This document shows, in pieces, positions 61,101 through 64,000 of a DNA stretch of 64,000 nucleotides. The first letter of the stretch is position 1. Each line of letters opens with the position of its first letter. Source of the stretch: Polaribacter sp. Q13. Its GTDB lineage: Bacteria > Bacteroidota > Bacteroidia > Flavobacteriales > Flavobacteriaceae. The translations under genes and the position numbers were made by a program. The stretch spans positions 2,810,001 to 2,874,000 of the forward strand of contig NZ_CP074436.1 in the NCBI RefSeq assembly GCF_016858305.2, in the 5' to 3' direction. The notes under the pieces were generated by a model that did not search any database, was not told where the DNA came from, and saw only the letters and a list, made by a program, of their open reading frames with translations.

Positions 61101-61473
61101 TAGTGTTTGGTATCTTTTTATGAATTAAAACAATTTGTTTTCCAACAGTTCGATATTCAATACTTGTGTTCTTAAACAAGTTTTTTAATACGTCAAACAC
61201 GTGTGTGTTTTTCACATTTACAGACACCTCTTCTGCATTATTCAATTCATTATTATTGTATAATACATTAAATTCTGTTTGAGATTCTATTGCCCTAAAC
61301 ACTTCAAGATAGGTTACATTATTCAGGTGTAAAGTTACCTTGCCATTACCTGAATTTGTATTCGCTTGAATTTGAAAAAGTGAAATAAAAATAAGATAAG
61401 CTGTTAATTTCATTTTACGACTTATTTTATGGGGAAAAAATGTGTCGCCCCATATATTAATTAGTTTTTTCAT
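58123..61473 (-). CDS. susC: SusC/RagA TonB-dependent transporter with STN domain
   Basis: A 1116-residue outer-membrane transporter. Signal peptide about 15-38; STN domain (about 45-115: VTLHLNNVTYLEVFRAIESQ, quoted to 20, and VLKNLFKNTSIEY); CarboxypepD_reg domain (about 135-215); plug with VRIRGTGTVNN and VVDGVPVSD; then the beta-barrel ending in GRYPSTRTISVGANINF. The STN domain contacts FecR across the periplasm, so binding of substrate outside can switch on the ECF sigma factor. Paired with SusD and preceded by FecR/FecI genes. No glycoside hydrolase or peptidase adjoins. Confidence 0.96.
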   Translation of the reverse strand: MKKLINIWGDTFFPHKISRKMKLTAYLIFISLFQIQANTNSGNGKVTLHLNNVTYLEVFRAIESQTEFNVLYNNNELNNAEEVSVNVKNTHVFDVLKNLFKNTSIEYRTVGKQIVLIHKKIPNTIKKSAKAIPLKIAIKGIVKDQFGNPLPGVSVLEKGSTNGTTTDFDGIYTISIKDKSAVLVYSYMGYKTKEVAVNNQTNINVALEEEVGQLDEIVLVGYGTVKKSDMTGSVSSINTEQISKTQNVSIAQAIQGRAAGVSVSKSSGSPGAAPTVRIRGTGTVNNSNPLYVVDGVPVSDVTNINMEDAKSVEVLKDASATAIYGSRGANGVILIETKKGTKNKPTITYNTYTGFQNKIDNLKVMNAQQWAEIRNEANTNDGTPLDPELSDPASLPSYNWKDAVYQTGVMTNHQLSFSGGSDKSTYYVSIGHISQKGIVKESSYKRTNLRINNTYKLNEAIKVGHNIQYALSDRVSIPEYGPNVWTRASFVGFAVDPVTPIYKADGSLNSTTYSSAINPLGLAKYGQRPNTRENFLGNLFLEVDVLKGLKFRSNYGLDITNVKVDYYIPVYDVSPTYNSDVSTYNLNRSENRSMVLSNTLNYNTTIAKKHSITALLGQEIQESEYNNVNTQRSGIPVSVANPTLGSGSVSTSTNSGDISKSKLLSYFGRLNYNYDDRYLVTGTYRLDGSSRFGANNRWGKFPSLALGWNVHKENFYKLDAVSQLKFRLGWGETGNQNIPVTAIANTLNLGSNYVFGGEESTQVGVAPFRSGNADLKWETTVTKNIGFDMGFLANSITFTADYFIKNTTDLLLAVPVLQTSGNQENGFENAGNIQNKGLELTANYKKTINDFSFSVGGNIAFIKNKVLKLANDGILTSGQQAKDFNRTEVGQPIASFYGFEMIGIFQNQDEVDNNATLPNTQPGDVQYRDINEDGVINDDDRKYIGSPFADFTYGLNLDMSYKQFDFSAFFQGSEGNKIFNRSIYWLEGDLGSNMTTNMLNRWTGEGTSSSIPRATFKNVGVNMPLSSSRYIEDGSYLRLKNIELGYTIPKNITEKISVSKLRLYVAAQNVFTFTKYNGLDPEVGVDGASNDPLDIGIDRGRYPSTRTISVGANINF

Positions 61474-61619
61474 ACTTTTGTTATAGTTAATTTGGTTTAA
61501 TAAATGTGTTAAATCATACGAGTGTTAGATTGGGAAATGTTCCAGCATTTTCCGATCTTTTTTATACTCTAGTTTGGCGTTTTTTGTTTAATTCATTTGT
61601 TTCTGCTATTTTTAGTTGA

Positions 61620-62792
61620 TTAATTAATTGTTATTGTATCTCCTTCAATGGTGTATTGGAAAGAGTAGTTTGTTTTAAAAGATTCTAGAACCTGCTGTAT
61701 ATTTTCTACTTGAAAAGTAGCTGTAAACACTTGATTCGCTAGCTTTTTGTTACTGTTAATGATTTTAATATTGTAGTGTCTTTCTAGTCTTTTAATTATT
61801 TCTTGGAATCTTAATTTCTCTATTACTAGCGTTCCGTTAATCCAACTTGTGTAATGAGAAGTATTTACTTTTTGAATGGATATTTTTTGATTTTCTTTAT
61901 TCCAATCTGCTTTTTTTCCAGGTTCTAATAATTTAGATTTTTCATTAGAATACACCTCATCTTTACCATACAACCTAACAGCTCCTTCTACCAAAACTGT
62001 AGATATATTTGTATTCTCTGCATAAGAAGACACATTAAAACTAGTTCCCAAAACTCTAATATTTAAATCATTAGACTCTACAATAAAAGGATGTTCTTTG
62101 TCTTTACTAACTTTAAAAAATGCTTCTCCTGTTAAATATACTTGTCTATTTTTTCCTTTTAAGAATTTAACTGGGTACTTTAATGTTGTGCCTGCGTTTA
62201 AATGAACCTCGGTTCCGTCAGACAATACTATTGCAAAAGTTTTACCATAAGGCACCTTCAATTCATTAAAAACAAGTTCTTTAGAAGTAGCTTTAGAATT
62301 GTTTCGGTAATTTATTTCTTTCCCTGTTTGGGCACCAATAACGACTCCCTTATCGTCTAAAATTTTAGACTGACCATTGCTCGTAATTATTTGGGTATCT
62401 CCGTTAGAGAGTTTTAAAACAATCTCTTCATTAGCTATAGAGTTCTCTTGAACAATTGTTACTGGTTTATCGTTATGCATAAAGTAAGCAATTCCTATGA
62501 AAACAATAAAAACAGCAGCTACTCTAGAGAATATTTTAAAATAATTTAATTTAGGCTGAGGATCTATTTCTCTTTTGATATTTTTCCAAGTGTTTTGTTT
62601 TTCTTTATCAATTTCAAGAGCAATGCCTACCCTTTTTTTACGCTCTTCCGGATCTTTTAATCTCCCTATTAGTTCTTTTGCGCTCTCTTTATCAAAGTCA
62701 GATTCCATTCTATCGAAATCGATACTTTGATTTATTAAAAAAGACGACGTTACGTCCTTAACTAACTTTAATAATTGACTAATTTTTTTCAT
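61620..62792 (-). CDS. FecR-type anti-sigma factor
   Basis: A 390-residue inner-membrane protein. Cytoplasmic part (1-85) that binds the sigma factor, one membrane segment (about 88-106), then the periplasmic FecR domain (about 180-280: VPYGKTFAIVLSDGTEVHLNAG, in part, and YLTGEAFFKVSKDKEHPFIV) and a DUF4974/STN-like C-terminus (about 315-390). It receives the signal from the STN domain of SusC and controls the sigma factor. It lies between both partners' genes. Confidence 0.93.
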   Translation of the reverse strand: MKKISQLLKLVKDVTSSFLINQSIDFDRMESDFDKESAKELIGRLKDPEERKKRVGIALEIDKEKQNTWKNIKREIDPQPKLNYFKIFSRVAAVFIVFIGIAYFMHNDKPVTIVQENSIANEEIVLKLSNGDTQIITSNGQSKILDDKGVVIGAQTGKEINYRNNSKATSKELVFNELKVPYGKTFAIVLSDGTEVHLNAGTTLKYPVKFLKGKNRQVYLTGEAFFKVSKDKEHPFIVESNDLNIRVLGTSFNVSSYAENTNISTVLVEGAVRLYGKDEVYSNEKSKLLEPGKKADWNKENQKISIQKVNTSHYTSWINGTLVIEKLRFQEIIKRLERHYNIKIINSNKKLANQVFTATFQVENIQQVLESFKTNYSFQYTIEGDTITIN

Positions 62793-62912
62793 TTACAATA
62801 GTTGTGAAGCGCTTATTCTATTAATAAACGAGTAAGTTATAGAAGTGGGTGAAGAAATATTAACTTTTTTTTAATATATCCATAATATTAGATATCTAAA
62901 AATGTTATTTAC

Positions 62913-63470
62913 TTAATTATTTAGTAATAAAATAGCTATAATCTCAATATATGGAGTCTTTAGAATGCTACGCAATTTTTGGTAGGCTATTTTTTTTTGT
63001 GTTTTTACGGTATTGATAGAGATACCTAGTTCTTCGGATATTTGTTTGTTTTTATAGCCGTTGATACTTAAATCTACTATTTCTCTACATTTTGGAGGCA
63101 ACATTTTAAGCCCCTTTTCTATTGCTACGGAAACTTCTTCAAAAAAAAACTCTTTGTCGAAATACAATTCAGATTCTAACTGCACAAAATCAAAAGAAGC
63201 TACTCTTTCTGTGAGTTTATACTGATTACTTTTAAGATAATCTATGCTTTTGTTTTTTACGGAAACATATAAATAAGATTTAACAGCTACCTCATTTTCA
63301 AATGTTATGGTAGTGTTCCAAAATTTAATAAAAACATCTTGTACAATGTCCTTAGATTTTTCGAGGTCATCAATATATTTATTAGAAAATAAACACAAAG
63401 AAGTATATAATGAATTGTACAATTCATTATATTTTTTTAATCGTTTTGTCTTTTCGGTTTTAAGATTCAA
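62913..63470 (-). CDS. ECF RNA polymerase sigma factor (FecI-like)
   Basis: A 185-residue sigma-70 family member. Region 2 (about 14-85: YNSLYTSLCLFSNKYI, SKDIVQDVFIKFW) and region 4 (about 125-178: LPPKCREIVDLSINGYKNKQ, quoted to 20, then ISINTVKTQKKIAYQKL). Part of the Bacteroides-expansion family. It is expected to direct transcription of the susCD genes, and possibly its own, when released by FecR. Confidence 0.94.
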   Translation of the reverse strand: MNLKTEKTKRLKKYNELYNSLYTSLCLFSNKYIDDLEKSKDIVQDVFIKFWNTTITFENEVAVKSYLYVSVKNKSIDYLKSNQYKLTERVASFDFVQLESELYFDKEFFFEEVSVAIEKGLKMLPPKCREIVDLSINGYKNKQISEELGISINTVKTQKKIAYQKLRSILKTPYIEIIAILLLNN

Positions 63471-63600
63471 ACTTCATATTTACAAACTAGGTGCCTTTAT
63501 TCATTATAATTATGAACCTCCGAATTTAACTAATTAAATAACTAAAACAAAAAAAAAGGATTAAAAACTTAAACACTGTTATTCACAGTTTATAAAACCA

Positions 63601-63628
63601 GAAAAACCTGCAATAATGCAGGTTTTTC
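63601..63628 (-). terminator. Terminator after sdhB
   Basis: GAAAAACCTGCA and TGCAGGTTTTTC form a perfect 12-bp stem with an ATAA loop, 24 nt past the sdhB stop codon on the minus strand. Confidence 0.8.
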
Positions 63629-63651
63629 TATAAAAATATTATATTTATGTG

Positions 63652-64000
63652 TTAGAGATTCGCTTTCATCAACTCTCTATTCATACGTGCAATGTTTTCT
63701 AAAGAAATTCCTTTTGGGCATTCTATTTCACAAGCTCCTGTATTTGTACAGTTACCAAAACCTTCTAAATCCATTTGCGCTACCATGTTTTTAACACGAT
63801 CTGCAGCTTCTACTTGTCCTTGTGGTAACAAAGCAAATTGAGAAACTTTTGCAGCAACAAATAACATAGCAGAAGAGTTTTTACAAGTTGCTACACAAGC
63901 ACCACAACCAATACAAGCTGCTGCATCCATAGCTTCATCTGCTGCATGTTTAGAAATAGGAATGTTATTTGCATCTTGCGTATTACCAGAAGTGTTTACA
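63652..64000 (-). CDS. sdhB: Succinate dehydrogenase/fumarate reductase iron-sulfur subunit, C-terminal part
   Basis: The last 115 or so codons; the gene continues past the right edge, since the frame stays open through 64000 (first residues seen: [16 protein letters not shown]). Cysteine motifs [11 protein letters not shown] and [12 protein letters not shown] supply ligands of the [4Fe-4S] and [3Fe-4S] centres; the [2Fe-2S] domain lies outside the window. It carries electrons between the flavoprotein and the membrane quinone in the citric acid cycle. The sequence pattern is that of Bacteroidota SdhB/FrdB. Confidence 0.93.
   Translation of the reverse strand, partial: VNTSGNTQDANNIPISKHAADEAMDAAACIGCGACVATCKNSSAMLFVAAKVSQFALLPQGQVEAADRVKNMVAQMDLEGFGNCTNTGACEIECPKGISLENIARMNRELMKANL

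Noticed and set aside
1..64000. tRNA, rRNA, tmRNA or integrase-type mobile elements
   Set aside because: No cloverleaf with a GTTCGAATC-like T arm, rRNA signature or recombinase was recognised by eye; a covariance search would be needed to exclude small RNAs.

Overview
The window looks like chromosomal DNA of a marine member of the Flavobacteriaceae (Bacteroidota), close to Polaribacter or Tenacibaculum by gene content. This rests on the strongly AT-rich sequence, Bacteroidota-type -7 promoter elements (TAnnTTTG) with little Shine-Dalgarno signal, SusC/SusD and FecI/FecR genes, a Bat aerotolerance operon, and the lineage-typical order acpP-fabF-rnc-IPExxxVDY-pyk. The species assignment is inference. 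No rRNA, tRNA, CRISPR array, transposase or phage module was recognised.

Layout. 1-162: start of a TonB-dependent receptor. 360-11.9 kb: the moxR-DUF58-batA/B/C/D/E operon, with two apparent insertions: a four-helix-bundle gene flanked by a perfect 14-bp inverted repeat, and a hyaluronan-synthase-like glycosyltransferase with its own upstream palindromes and terminator. 12.0-17.7 kb: two SulP transporter plus beta-carbonic anhydrase modules, one with a USP-like protein, probably for bicarbonate handling. 17.7-25.7 kb: CvpA, two TlpA-like thioredoxins, an EamA transporter, YraN, an LD-carboxypeptidase and MetG. 26.2-28.9 kb: a two-subunit periplasmic molybdenum hydroxylase, followed by a decayed gene.

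29.2-45.3 kb is the most interesting part. A PAS histidine kinase and a receiver-CRP/FNR hybrid regulator sit among universal stress proteins, a ribosome hibernation factor, an ATP-cone/PD-(D/E)XK protein beside a beta-CASP RNase, CbpA/CbpM, an FMN split-barrel protein, an ABC exporter and an L,D-transpeptidase. Seven transcription units here carry an FNR-like palindrome (TGAT-N4-ATCA or a variant) whose centre lies exactly 33 bp from the centre of a Bacteroidota -7 element. That is the geometry of FNR class II activation near -41.5. I infer one low-oxygen/redox regulon, similar in content to the mycobacterial DosR regulon but controlled by an FNR-family output.

45.3-56.3 kb is mostly housekeeping: SSB, a GNAT enzyme, a GIDE-domain protein, a CBS-pair protein, a large M28 peptidase, pyruvate kinase, RNase III, FabF, ACP, PurN and a viroplasmin-RNase H. 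It ends in a ten-copy heptamer array. 56.6-63.5 kb is a SusC/SusD pair whose STN domain, FecR and ECF sigma factor form a trans-envelope induction system with no degradative enzyme in view. The window ends inside sdhB.
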